Assembly: GCF_040958095.1 (NCBI RefSeq)
Contig: NC_091160.1
Span: 34,737,385 to 34,801,384 of the forward strand
DNA length: 64,000 bases
DNA from: Procambarus clarkii
Lineage: Eukaryota; Arthropoda; Malacostraca; Decapoda; Cambaridae
Direction: 5' to 3'
The translations under genes and the position numbers were made by a program. Positions 29,501-43,300 of this stretch are shown piece after piece. Position 1 is the stretch's first letter; each line of letters opens with the position of its first letter. The notes under the pieces were generated by a model that was not told where the DNA came from, ran no database searches, and saw nothing but the letters and a program-made list of their open reading frames with translations.

Positions 29501-32500
29501 TCATGAGGAATTTTTTCTACTATTGTAGCAGTTCATTTCTATAGGAAGTTGTTCATCTAGGTTTAAGGAACGTGTAACCAAAATTGGTAGATTTTTTTTT
29601 AGAAGCCAGGAAGATTTACCTTTTATTTACCTGGACTTGAGTAACTTTATAGAGAGATGCTTAATATTATAAATTTTAACGTCATCAAAATAATAATCAA
29701 ATAATTGTTAGAAATTTATATTTAGTTATTCGGTTTAGAGCAGTCAGTCATTCCTTGATAGTTCAAGAAATTAGTTTAAATGCAAGATGACACTCCACAG
29801 GGAAGTTGTGAAAGGTTACCTGACTGGTGTAAACCCTGACAGTGAGGAAGATGTGTGGTGGAGTATCTTGCTGTTCCGGCTGTGGCTGCTCAGTTGTGGA
29901 GGAGAAGCAAAGGTCGCAGCACTCCGGGAAATTTTGGCTATACTGCCTCGTAAAGTGTCGCGAAGGATTCTCGGTTTGTACATTTTTAGTAAGGCCTGTA
30001 ATGGATACAGTACATGTTAAAAATAAACAGTTGCATTGATTATCAATGCTAAATTTACAAAGCATTCTTTGACAAATTTCTTTTGATTTGTAAACTTTGA
30101 AATGTATATGTAAGGAAATAAACCTTTTAGTTACCTTGTACTTTAGTACGTTCTCAAGTACCATTCCAGTTTTAATAAAAAAGGGATGTTGCAAATCCTT
30201 TGATTAAGTGGAGAACTGGGATTGCCACAGCTAATATCGTAATGTTCGAAACTTCAATTGAATGGCTTCAGCATAATCGGCTATACAAATGTAGGATTAA
30301 TCATGGTCATTGTCCACAATCAGACAATACACACAAACTTTAAAATGACCTGGAGTCAAATGAGGGATGAAGTTATAATGGATGGCTGTTGAGATCAAAG
30401 AACTCTTATACTGCACTAGGCAGAGTTGTGCCTGGTACAAAAACATCCTGGTCAGTAAATCCTTGAATATGAATAATTTTTTGCTAGACTTTATTTTCTA
30501 TAGGAGCACAAGGTCATGATGCATTGATGCATGAAACCTCAGCTGTGTGCTGTGAACGTCTGCCTCCTGCTGTGAACATCATAACTAGCATTGTGTTTGT
30601 GGATTTCTGAACCTTGTACATAGTTTTTATTACATTCAGGCTCTTCTCTGATTACTATCCTTGCAAAATAATAGCAGTTTCATATATATTTCATAAATTT
30701 AAAGTGATACTGTGGGCACAAGCTGAACAGCAATGTTGTTGGCTTGTGCTGTATGTGCCAGCTTTGGCTACTCAGTACTGAGGCCTTCACACCCAGAAAT
30801 GGTGTCATGATTTTTTTTCAAAATGAGTGTGTTTACCGAGCCCTGTGACGGCTGTTGCGAGCCCCATGTACCTACGGGACTTTTAAATCTTGAGCAGCAC
30901 TGTACTCTAAATCATGCATACTGGCTTGAATTGTGCAGTGCAATCAGTCAGGTCAGTCATACAGTATATGACTGTGCCACAGGCAGTCCCCGTGGCACAG
31001 TGGTATGCCACTTGCCCTGCGCTTTGTGATTAATTTGGCCTGGGTTCATATCCTGGCCAGGGAGAATTGACCAGGTCGCAATCCTTAACTGTAGCCTCTG
31101 TTCACCCAGCAGTGAATGGGTACCTGGTTGATAAACAATTTAGCGGGTCATACTAGTATTCCAGGGAAAATCAAGATTAAGAACCTGCTCGAAACACTAT
31201 GCATGCTAGTGGCTTTACAAGAACGTAAGGACACTTGTATATATAAATAAAATAAAATATTGTAAAAATATAGTAATGATATGCACAGAGGAAGAATTAA
31301 GGTCAGGAGTAGCATTGCAATGGAGTGTTTTATAGATACAGTACAGATTGCAATTAATAACTTTATAAATAAATCATTGTGTCAGGGACAGGCACCCAGT
31401 GTGTATATACATGTTAGGCTCATATCAAGGTCCCCCCCCCATCCCTGGCCAAAGGTGAAACTACTGACCCTCCCCAGAATGCAACCCTATTCAAGCTAAC
31501 TCCTGGGTACCTATTTACTGTTAGGTGAACAGGTGTATTAGTTGATAGCAAACACGCCCAACCATTTCTGTCCCCATGACTCGAACCCGGTCTTCCTGAT
31601 TATGATTCGAGGATGAATCAGAGACTACTACTGGGACCCTTCAAAGTATGAGAGGATATGCAATGATATTTAACACATTCAAAGATGTACGAGAGCAGTG
31701 TGCTGCTGGGACTGGAGTTTGTCTGTCTTCTAATTGCTATGCTGGGTCATGAGGGGGGTCAAAGATAATTTTGAGTTGTAGGTCCCCAGTCACAGAGATC
31801 ATAGGTGAGATAGATAAATGAAGGGAATTGTCAAGAGGAAAGTGCCAAGCCATTACGACTATATAGCACTTGGAAAGGGTCAGGATATGGATTTGGGATG
31901 GGATGGTATCTACGTGGTATCTGATTTTAGAAAGAATGCCTACTGTTTTAGAAACTTTTTTTTTATTTTTTGCTTGTGGCAATGGAAATTCAGCTTGTTG
32001 GCTCTGAACTGTGAGGAATTTCCCATCTACTGTACTCTCTTATTTTGGGTATTGTTAATATTTAAGTCTGATTAGTGGACTTGTTACAGACAATATGTAA
32101 AATGTTATATCAATGTTAAGGGTAAGTTTTTAAAAGTATTTACCTGAGGGCCACTGACACTAGTGGCTTCGACGAGGACAGGAAGCTGGCAGCTTGTCGA
32201 AGGTCTCCCCCATTTGCCTTGATAATCTTTTCCAGTTGAATTTTGAAATTTGACAGTCTTGGAATTTGGGTTTGTTAGCAGTCAGCCACAAATGGACTTT
32301 TTGCCTATAATTAATGTTTGTGCTAACATGCTGCATAAAAATGGCAACTCTTAAGTATTGTATACCAATGTTAACCCCCGCACTGCGCACCTGGTTTCGG
32401 CAAAAACTTCATAATGCAATTGTTAAGAACATTTTTGTTGTTTTTATAAATGTTCAGGTGAAGTTAATGTGAAAACGTTTCCAAACTCAACCATTTTCAT

Positions 32501-34342
32501 TTCAAAACTGTGGTGAAAACATTAAAAAAATATTAAAATATAGCCTAATTAAAAAAAAAAAAAAAAAAAAAAGCACAACTCTCAGAGCGCTTTAGGGCAC
32601 TCTGCGTAGTACAATGGTTAAATGCAGTACAGGTATGACATTACTTTTCTTCTAAAGAATAAACTTGCAGAATAGTCCACCTATTGAAGCATCGTGGAAG
32701 AACTACTATAGCTTAAAATACCCGGGGAAGAACTCGTGACACATAATGGGGAGTGGGGTGCATGCAGGCCTTCACAAACCATGAGACTTCCAACTCTGCT
32801 AGACAGTGACCAGCTGCTAAATCTGTAGTCTCCAACCATATGAATTCTGGTGGCCCAGGCATGGATTATACAGCTTGACTGGAGAGCAATTTCCCACAGC
32901 GGATTGTCTTTTGTCAATTGTAAAAATTAATCATAGTAGAAGGCCGGGTTCGATCCCGGGCGCCGGCGAGAAACAATGGGCAGAGTTTCTTTCACCCTGA
33001 TGCCCCTGTTACCTAGCAGTAAATGGGTACCAGGGAGTTAGTCAGCTGTCACGGGCTGCTTCCTGGGGGTGGAGGCCTGGTTGAGGACCGGGCCGCGGGG
33101 ACACTAAGCCCCGAAATCACCTCAAGATAACCTCAAGATAATGCTGTATGTTTGCAGTGTGTGCTAGGACCTGTATGAGTAAGATGAAAAAAAGTTTAGT
33201 AATTATTGTAGAGTAAAGTAATTTTGCTCCAGAAAGGTGGTGTGACTAGCAATAACAAAAGAAAATATTGTTAATAAATATTTCCTTTTCACAGGTTGTA
33301 GTTCAACTAAAGTTAAGAACATAGCCACCAAGTCATTACTTAATGTTCCTATGAATAGACTGGTTAAGGTAATGTATCTAATGGAAACTGTTATATACAA
33401 GGTTGTTGTGATGAGGGTACTTGTGTGTGTGTGTATATATATATACAGTAGTTATATATACAGTATATATATATGTGTGTGTGTTATATGCTATGCATGT
33501 TAGTGGCTTTGCAAGAATATATAAATACCTATACAGGGTATTATGTACTCTCACAAACCCATTGTACCTTCCTGTAAAAAAATAAAAATAAAAAAAAAAA
33601 AATTGTATTGTGTGCACCAATCTTTAATTTTCTAAGGACAATCCAAAAGGCATATATTAATTTAGATTACCACACAAGGGGCAACAGCATCAACCTTAAC
33701 TAGGCATAATGCAGTACACAACACAGGTGATACCATTATTCCCAGGCATTGGCCAGGGAATGGTTTTGCTCTGTTGCTGGGTCTTTTCTGTTCATCCCTC
33801 GTTGGATGTTAGCTTGAAGACCCAATGATATACTCGGTACTAGCTGTGAGAAGTGAATTAATTACACGGTAAAGTTTGTTACATGCATACATAATACAAC
33901 GAAATGCGCTTTACTAGCATGCAGACGATGAGTCACATTAACGTGGCTGAAGATGTGAAGATTAAATCACACACCAGAAGATGAGATGACGACGTTTCAG
34001 TCCGTTCTGGACCATTATCAAGTCGATTGTGATAATGGGCAGCTTGATAATGGTCCAGGACAGACCAAAACGTCGTCGTCTCCTCGTCTTATGGTGCATA
34101 TGGTTTAGTCTTTAGAAAGTGATTTTGTACAATATATTTTTTAAGAATGGAATATAAGATTGAGGAGAGTGCATCACAATGCATGCTTATAGTTTGCTTG
34201 AGAATGTGGTAGGGAATAAGGGGGAAGGCGGCAGCAGGTTGTGGAGCAGGAGTGAGTGTTTGACTTGATTGTATATAAACTTGTGAAGAATACTGCACAC
34301 CTATCTGTCATGTAGTGATGTTTTACTGCATAAGAGTTTTAT

Positions 34343-34382
<40 letters not shown>

Positions 34383-37300
34383 TTCATTTATTATGCACCC
34401 CATACCTATCTTGTTTGTGGGCAGTAGTGGAGAGGGTTACAGAGGCACATAATGGGCTCAGGGACTGAATCCCCACAGTTCATTTAGCTAAGCAAGTTAC
34501 AATCTTGATGAGCTAATTACAAAATTCAATGCACATTGTCACATCAACAATGGGCTCGAGACCGACCACAAGTACAGTTTCTAAATTAAGCAACTGACAT
34601 GTGTGGAGAGCTAGTGTCACAATTGATATGTTTATCCTGCACACCGCCTTCCCCCCCCCCCCCTGCACACCGCCTTCCCCCCCCCCCCCCCCCCCAACCG
34701 GTGGGCAGTGGTGGATAGGTTACAATCACCCGGTTACTACCTACAGTTAGCAAACTGGGGATATTTGGCTAAGATGGGTGTAATGTTGTAATATGTTGCT
34801 ATTATATTTATCAAGACATGCCTTCCAGTCCTGGGAAATTGAGGAATGGGGTATTGATTTTTTTTTTTACCTGATGTTTGAGTTATAAATATTGGAATAG
34901 TTGAAGGTAAATTGTCTCATTTGAAGTCATTTTTTTTTTTTTTAATGTGTTAACACTTTCGCGCTTTAGATTAGAGATAACTCGTCGCCGTTTTTTCTTA
35001 CGATTCCGCATAACAGCCGACTTTTCTCGTCCATTGAAAAAATATTTCTATAAATTCCATTTTTTAACCGAAATGGATGGGGATACTTTTGTTTTGTAGA
35101 GAATTTATTTGCGAATTTTTTGGTACCAGAATGAATATTATATCACATAAACTTCTATGAGTAAAAAAAAAAATACACAAAGTATGTTTGGGGGTGTGGC
35201 GAGCGTGTGGCAGTGGGTTCCCTTTAGCCGTTGATATATCCAACACGTGGGAAATATTTGTATGTGTTATGTATATGTCTGTGTAGGGAATTTTACTGCG
35301 ATCACTGTCATACAAATTATAAAATGTTTCAACAAGTATAAACATGACAAACATCAAACGAACGAAAACAATGCGTTCGTTTCTGCCGCGAACGCATACT
35401 GAGCGACGTGGTTCTATATTTGGCGCTTCTCTTACACATGCTTTGTACAAATGTTATACAGTTCATCTTATAGAAAATTTTATTGCGAACACATTGGTAT
35501 AAAAAGGAAATACGTACATAGAAAAGTAGGGTCAGGAAACGTATAAACTTTCCAAGCATGATTTCCCCCCTGTGTTTTCGCCAGTGCGCTCGCGGCTAAC
35601 TACTCTCCACTTCACACACTCTTGCGGGTGGGCAATTACCTATATTAAACATTCATATGCATATGTCCGTGTAGAGAATTTTATTGCGATTCCAATGATA
35701 CCAAAATTAGCGATGTAGGACAACTGTAGGCTTCGCAACCATTAAGAGAGTGGAAACATTTTGTTGCTGTTTGGTGCTCTCGGCGAGTGATCTGCATAGT
35801 TTTTTATTTGGTGTTGATACTCCTTATGCTTGGGCGGCATTTTATAGGTATGCTCTTATAGACAATTTCATTGCGAACACAGTGATACCAAATTTAAATA
35901 CGTGCGCCTTCAATTATTGTCTGGACAGTCAAAAGAGTGTACACTTTTTCGGTCTTACCGCGTAGGCGCGCGAAGTGCCGAAAGCATCTGGGGTATTGTT
36001 TTTTTTTGAGCGCCGAGAGCGCGAAAGTGTTAAGTTTTGGTTTTAAATAATCGGTGAAATTTTCATAATTAATTTAATACTTTTTCTTCTCCCAGATGGC
36101 TCCAGAAAGTCTTCTTTCTATGGATCCTGATGTAGAGCAGTCACCACCCATTGATTATAAAGTATGTACAGATGAATGTTGTTGGCATTTGGTTAGTAGT
36201 TCCAAATCATTTTTCATACTTAAAAAAAAAAACTTTTACCAATCAAGACACTTTCAGCTTTTTCAGCATTCGTTCCCTCATTCTGGCAGAGATTGGTTTT
36301 GGAATAAATTTCTGAGTTTTCCTGTTTCTACTGAATTTCTACCAAGAAGTATCACCTTGTGCTTGTTTCCACCCAAATAATGTAAACTGGTTATTAATTG
36401 TATAATAAATACTTTTTCAGAACCCTAATATACAACAGGAGTTTAAAGTCCTTAATAATGTTCTGAAGACCACCATTCATCAGCTAAAAGCCATCACCAC
36501 AACTTCAAGGACAGGTATTATGAAGCATACAAAAATAGGAGGGTCATTACTGATGAAAGATTTACCAGAATATTGTGTGTGGAATACAGCCCTATATTCC
36601 ACACTGGAATTGCAATCGTCACGTTATACTTCAGTGATTCCTTCTGTATTGCAGATAACAAGTAATGTAAACCAGAATTCGAAAGATCGTGAAGAGTCAT
36701 CAGCACCACAGAAGACTGATGCAGTGACATCACCGTTCACAAGAGTCAGAGACAAAGAGAATCTGTCTCGAGATTCTGTACTTGAGGCATTCTGTTCAAA
36801 GGCAAACATTAAAAAGCAAACGTCCAAAAACAAAGCTTTGAAGAAAAACCTTAACTTCATAGTGAAAAATAGTAAAACCTTAGCAAATAAAAGACTGAAA
36901 GTCCATAAATTTGATGTGCCACATGTAAAATTGACCTTTCACGGTAAAAAGAGTTCTTCCGAAATGAGTGATTTGTCTTGTTCCCAAAAACTTATTCACA
37001 CAGAAAGTAGCAAAAGGAAAAGATATATTAATGCATTATCTTGCAGTAAGTATGGAGACCGCATTGAAACTCCAAAGAGGATAGTGGGCATTGAAACACA
37101 AGTTCCTAAGAGATTAAGATTATCTCCCGAAAATGAAGTGAAGATGAAGATGACAGGAGGCAGTGACACCTCACAAAGCCCCAATAAACTAAGATTGTCT
37201 TCCGATACTGAATTTGAAATGTCGTGTAATTCCTCAACCCCACAAATGACAACTGAAGTGCATGGAGATGTCGGATGCAACGTGCAGAAGTGGCCTTTCG

Positions 37301-40300
37301 AGAATATGATGGAAATATCGGGGAGCAATAGGGAAGATAGAGAGACTGCAAAGGCAAATGAAGCAAACACAAAGGTTGAATATGGGACTGTTAAAGTGGG
37401 CATAAAGGCTAAGGATGTACCAGAAGACTGTACACATAATGAAACGAGTCCAAATAAAAGAGAAAATGTCGAAGACAAAGAATCTTGTAAGGCAGGTGTC
37501 AGCCCAAGTAAGGTTGAGTGTAGATTACTTAAAAAAGGAAGATACAATGAGAAAAGCATGAAAGCATCCCAGCAAAATGAGTGTAGAATGGAAGGCAAAT
37601 CTGCAGACAATGATAGTGTTAACAATGAGGGCAAAAATGTAGGCCAAAAAAATAATGAGAGAAGTGAGATAAATGATGATAATCCTCCTGAAATGTGCAA
37701 AGATAATATATTGGAATCATTAACGTATGGTATTTGTAGCAAAAACAGTAAGGAGTATGAGGGAGAAAACAGTCAAGACGGCTTGCATTCTGTCATTAGT
37801 AAACTCACTCCAGAAGGTGAGTCTTGTGAAGGCATCGGTGAAAATAATGTAGATTACACACAGAGTCATAACAAAAAGAATGTAATGCAAAGTAATTCTC
37901 TGAATGCTCATGAGAGGGAAAGTGAGAATTGCAATAATAGTTTGTATTTTGTAAATGAAACAATCAAAACTAATGTAGAATTTTGTGGTAACGCTGAATT
38001 AACTCAGAATACAAATAGCTTCAAATCTGCAACGAGTAACGTTACAAAGAATGTCAATTTAAATCATGGACACGATGACACTATTTTACATTCTTGTGGA
38101 AGTGTAGATAATACCGCTGAGAACGACACGTGTGGTGAGCAACCCTACAGAACAAGTTGCCTGAAAGAAAAGGGTCCACCAAGAGCACTTCAAAACTGTC
38201 AAAAAAATTCCCCGCAACAGTTGCAAAGTACTAATATTGATGAAAATCAGGATTTGCCTGGCAGTAATGCACGTGAGCTATCCAACTTGAATATTGGTAC
38301 AAATTGCTGCCAGACAAGTTCTCGAAAAGCAAAGCTCTCGGTCACCTTCAACGTGCCTGAATATGATCAGTCGGACACAAACAATGTTGTTGCTAATGCT
38401 GGGAAGTCAAGTTCTGAAGAAAGGTATTTAGCAAATGCCTTGCCAGTTCCAGAGCTTTCAGCCAAAAAAGATCAATTTAGAAACATGAAGACAAAAGGAC
38501 CTCTGAAGTTTATGGTAGAACAGAATACAAATTCACAGCATGAAAAAACGCAGAAAAGGCTTACACCTGATGAAGAAACCGAGAATGGTGAGGGAGGAAG
38601 CATTCGGTCTGAAAAGAAGAGTACGAAAAGCTTTGAAAACAATGAACCCGCCAAGAACAAAGCACCCAAACAAACCAAGAAGCCTAAACACTTTTCGTCA
38701 TGGAAAGCCATAAATTCTAATAAAAACTTTAGGTCTAAAAAATGGAAGCGTACACACCCAACTCCAGGTTCTTCATCCACCAAGGGCAAGAAGGGTGGAG
38801 ACAAATTAAAAGGTAAATGGATTGCATTTAGTTCATGAAATATTGTAAACTTTATATATTTGAGTGAATAATTGCAGGGAGAAAATGGTTGTGTGAATCA
38901 CACGCTGATGCTGTGTGTGAGATCTTTAAATCAATATGGGAAGATTTGTAGTAAGAAATATGTTGAAGCAGCATGATAATCAAACATTAATTCATTAAAT
39001 ATTGTGTAGTCAGAATATGACCAATTCTATCAGTCATGTTTGTAGAACTAGGTTTCTGACAGATGTACAGTTAGATGGATTCAGTATTTCTAGGTTATAT
39101 AAAAATTCAACTATTTGTTAAAAGAATAAATGAAAAAGATGACCGAAATGTTAAATATTTTAGGGAAGACTGTATACTGTCTGCATAATGTGAGTGCATT
39201 GTTGGGTTTAACAAATAATAACAGGGCAGTAACATGTTAAAAGAATATTTTCTTACTGATGAAAAATATGCAAAATTGTCTATACAGTGTCTCTTTGATT
39301 ACTGTTATGTTATGCTATGTAACTTGCAGATTTGGTCTGGTTAATTTACCTGTGTGTCGCTAATCTTCCTAGTGGCCTAGATGGGGATAGGAAGCCTTTG
39401 GCTTGTCAAAGGTTCTCCATATTGTTCCTGGGAATTTTGTTATTCTCTAGGTTTTAAACTGAAGTAATGTGTTGGCACTAGATATCCCTGACATAAAGAC
39501 CTCGACATCAGGTTGTTTGTTGAAAGTGAAATCACATGCTGTTTACTTTTTAAGGAATAGCGATCGAAGATGACCGCTATGTACCAAGGGGATGGAAGCG
39601 TGTCATTGAGCCGCGTCTTACTAGAACATCCAAAGGATTGACTGTCAAGACCGATGTTAAGGTGAAAGCAATGTTGTCCAGTATTAATGACTTAGTTTTG
39701 TGTAGTTACAGCCTGTTTTATGTATGGTTATTTGAGTATGTGGTAGTTAATTGTGGTTGTGGAGCTTTTTGGGAGGATGTGAAGAAGTGTTTAGGGATGG
39801 GGTTGGTGGTGGGGTTGAAAATTGGTGTAAACGGTAAAAGTAGAGATGTGTCAAGACTACCATGACATGTATGACTACTCTGACATACATATGTCATTGA
39901 CATACATATGTCATGGTACTCTTGGAATTTTTTGTTTATTTTTTATTGTTTTTCCTTCTTCTATAGTACTACAACTAATGAACCTGAGCTTAAAGTAGGT
40001 ACTTTAATTATATGGTTACAGTATAGATTGTTATGGGGTGTTAATGTGTTCTCGCGAATGTTATGAAAGCTTAGATCTCGTGTCATATGATTCCTCATAA
40101 AAATAAAAGTATACTTTTTTCTCTTCAGGCATGTTCACCAGATGGAAAAACTCTCATTTGTCCAAAAAAACTTAAAAAGTATTTTGAGGGAAAGCTGATG
40201 AAATTGGATGAGAAGCTGAACATGCATAAAATATATAGAATGTCTCCCTCAACCAAAAAAAAAGGTAAGAATGATTTAATGTTAATTTGTTGCACAAATA

Positions 40301-43300
40301 TCAGTTATGTCTTGTACATGCATCATACTCCCACATAATTTTTGAGCATTCACAGTGAGTTGCCGCTTTAGGTAAAGTGCCACTACATCCAAGGACAGGA
40401 TTATGTATAACTAGACAGGATGATTTTTTGTACTGGCCACACATGGAAATTTGTAAGTGGTCTGTGATAGGAAGTCACTGGAGAATACTCTTTCCAGTCC
40501 TGAATGAGACACATTACAGTAATACAACTCTAGACCTTTCATTCTCTCCATTAACATCGCTGGTGACTTAGGAAGGAGGGCTTTTGTCAATATTGTTAGC
40601 CTGCCTAGACACTCAAAGGGAGCCGGTCGGCCGAGCAGACAGCATGCTGGACTTGTGATCCTGTGGTCCTGGGTTCGATCCCAGGCGCCGGCGAGAAACA
40701 ATGGGCAAAGTTTCTTTCACCTTATGCCCCTGTTACCTAGCAGTAAAATTGCCTGTTGGATCTGAAATTTTCATCTATTTTCAATTAATAACATGATTCT
40801 GGAGCCTTATCATTGTAAATGCACAATATTGTAAATAGCTGTGTATTTTGACCAATGTTAACTTGTATTATTTTTGTGTTTCTAGTTATGGAGAAGAATT
40901 CCCACCTTGTAGAAGTAGTTGAAGCAGAGCGAGACACGTCTCACAACCCTGGTAGCTCCCGAGCCAAGGCTTACATGCCTCTCAGATTAACCTTCAAGAA
41001 GTCTGCTGATCTTCCCATTGGAGGTAAACCACAGACTAACAATATGAATGAATGCAGTAAAGATGGAAGGAAAAATAGCACAATAAATATTAGTAAAATG
41101 TTTAAAAACACTAACAATTCAAGTTGCCAGGAAGAGTCTAGCAAATTTATGAAAGGAAAACACAAGATGAATGAAGTGAGGAGAGACAGTGTACAAGACA
41201 AAGCTATGAAAATTGGCGGAGGTGTAAGTCATCCTGAATCCTCACCAGCAGTAAATGCTGGATTATGCTCCGTTGTTAAGCACAAAATGGTTACTGACTT
41301 GAGTAGTGTGGATCTTGGTTACGATCCTTATATATTCACCGAAGAAAGCAGTGATTCTGTTGATGTGAGAAATAGTAAGCTGTTAACAACCTCAAGGAAG
41401 AGTATTAATAGCACAGGAGTCAGCATTTCAAGGAATGAAAGGAAGTCAAGTTTTGGGCTTAAGAATCAAAGCAAAGAATTAAATAGCACTGAACCTGTAA
41501 TTAATGAAACATGTCCTTTAGAGAAAAATGTTAGTCTTGACAATGCCCCTTCTGTACCCATGTTAATAAAATGTGTAGTAAATAATAGCTCTGACAACAC
41601 CAATGAAACAAAATCACAGCCCTTGGTTTTAGATGAGAATCCTCAAAATTCGGTATTAGATTTACTTCAGATTAAATGTGGAGATAAACTTGGTCAAGTG
41701 TGTCTCTCACAGAATCAAAATTATACAAATTTTGAATTGAATGGTTTAAGCATGGCAAAAGGAGCACTTTTACTAAAGGGAACAAAAGCAATATCTGAGG
41801 AGGAGTGTAATGTTAATACTGTTAAAACTCAGTGTATACCAGAGAGCATGAAAATAAAAGAAGGGAAGACCCCGTCTGTATGCTGTGAAAAATATGTCAT
41901 GAAGACCCCTGACAATAATGACTTTTGGGATATGTCTGAAGACACCAGCTGCATTGCATCATGCACTGCTGCACAGGTCTCTAAACGTGTCGATAAACAA
42001 AAACATGTCTGTGATGCCTCAGACGAGTTTAATCGGGAAAACTTTGACCATACTCCAACAGATAATGCCACAGCTGTTGTCAGTGAAGGTTTACCTCGAT
42101 GTAACATATCTGAGGATATTTCTAAAGCTTCGTCAGAGCTTCCCAGATGTGAGAATGATGAACACTCGTCCAGTGTAATCACCATCCCTGGAGATACTGG
42201 GGATAAAATTCATATAGATGATCTTGTTACTTCACAGGGTCAGTCCCAAAGATCATGTAATAGTTCACCAAGATCTCCTCAGCTTAATAGTCAGGAGACA
42301 CAAACTACTGAAAGGATAAACATAACAGAAGTTAGAGTATTGAGTAAGGAAGATGGTGAAAAGTTTGCTTTGATACCTCTAGCCCCTGATGCCAATAGGG
42401 AAGATATTTTGCTGGAATTAAGGTATTACAAGAGGCTGCCACATCACACGGATCATTCCTTCTTAATTAACTCGCAACTCTTCACATTGTCTCCACACAA
42501 GAGAGCTTTGGCTGCTACGTTGGAAGAGGCTGTGTTAGCCACTCAGTCATGTGAAGATAATTCCCATTCATCAGTAAAGAAGCATAATAATGAGAAGTTC
42601 CTCAAAACACAAAAAGTAAAGTGGCTCCATAATACAAATAATGTTACAAAACCATTATGCCCAAAGAGTCTGATAAAGGAATTTTTCAGTGAGGCAAGAG
42701 TAAAGCGGGCCCAGGGAAATGAAGACATACAAATTAAAAATAATTGTATAAAAAAAATTAATCGTGGCAAACAGAATTTGAAAGGCAGTGAAGCGAAGCA
42801 GAATAGGATGGCGGTGAATAGGGTAACTTCACGTGGCAGTGTAATGGAGCTTGACGGTAAAAAAATGAACGACGAGGTTGTCACCCCAGTGCAGACGTGT
42901 TCAAGTGATCAGCGTATAGTAAATAATTTTTCGCAAGATGGCACTCAGAATAGTGATGACGTGAATTGTTTTGCAGCTTTTGATGCTTCTGTGAGTTGTA
43001 GCGACACTTCTGAACTAATTGAAAATAATAGTCTCTCTGGAAGCATCTGTTCTGAAGGTCATCAGATAATAAGATCGAAAACAATTCAGCATAACATGAT
43101 GAAATCCAGTAAATTGGCATCTTGCCTGGGAATTCATCTGTGTCAACTCAGGGCAACCTTAAGAGTGTCTTGCACAGAAAACGAGTGCAGTCGTCCTGCT
43201 GTTCCATCCCCAAGATCACGTTTGTGCCATCACCATAAGCACAATTCCAAGCGAACCATACAATCTCTTGTGAGCCCAACTTTATTTGAAATGTCATGCC

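Larger units (their letters stand above)
31640..32330 (-). mobile_element. LINE family 1 copy with nested insertions
   Basis: The minus strand matches LINE 1 from the thumb/C-terminal region back to the RT (for example, caatgttaaggg and gtttgttagcagtcagcc). It is interrupted by a SINE family B fragment (~31805-31905) and a LINE family 2 tail (~32130-32270). Confidence 0.7.
29974..33294 (+). other. MBD-like gene intron 6
   Basis: Intron of 3.3 kb packed with transposon remains: SINE family D at 30980-31260, SINE family C at 31395-31612, a minus LINE family 1 copy at 31640-32330 with nested inserts, a TTAA-flanked MITE at 32371-32621 and SINE family A at 32941-33139. Confidence 0.75.
33369..36095 (+). 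other. MBD-like gene intron 7
   Basis: Holds (ta)n/(tg)n runs at 33430-33485, an inverted repeat at 33960-34100, poly-T at 34347-34380, poly-C runs at 34652-34696, and a TTAA-flanked element whose right end is 62 bp from exon 8. Confidence 0.7.

Noticed and set aside
29785-29801. Acceptor tgcaag at 29786 for exon 6
   Set aside because: It would place TGA immediately in frame; the acceptor ending at 29800 keeps the frame and the total length divisible by three.
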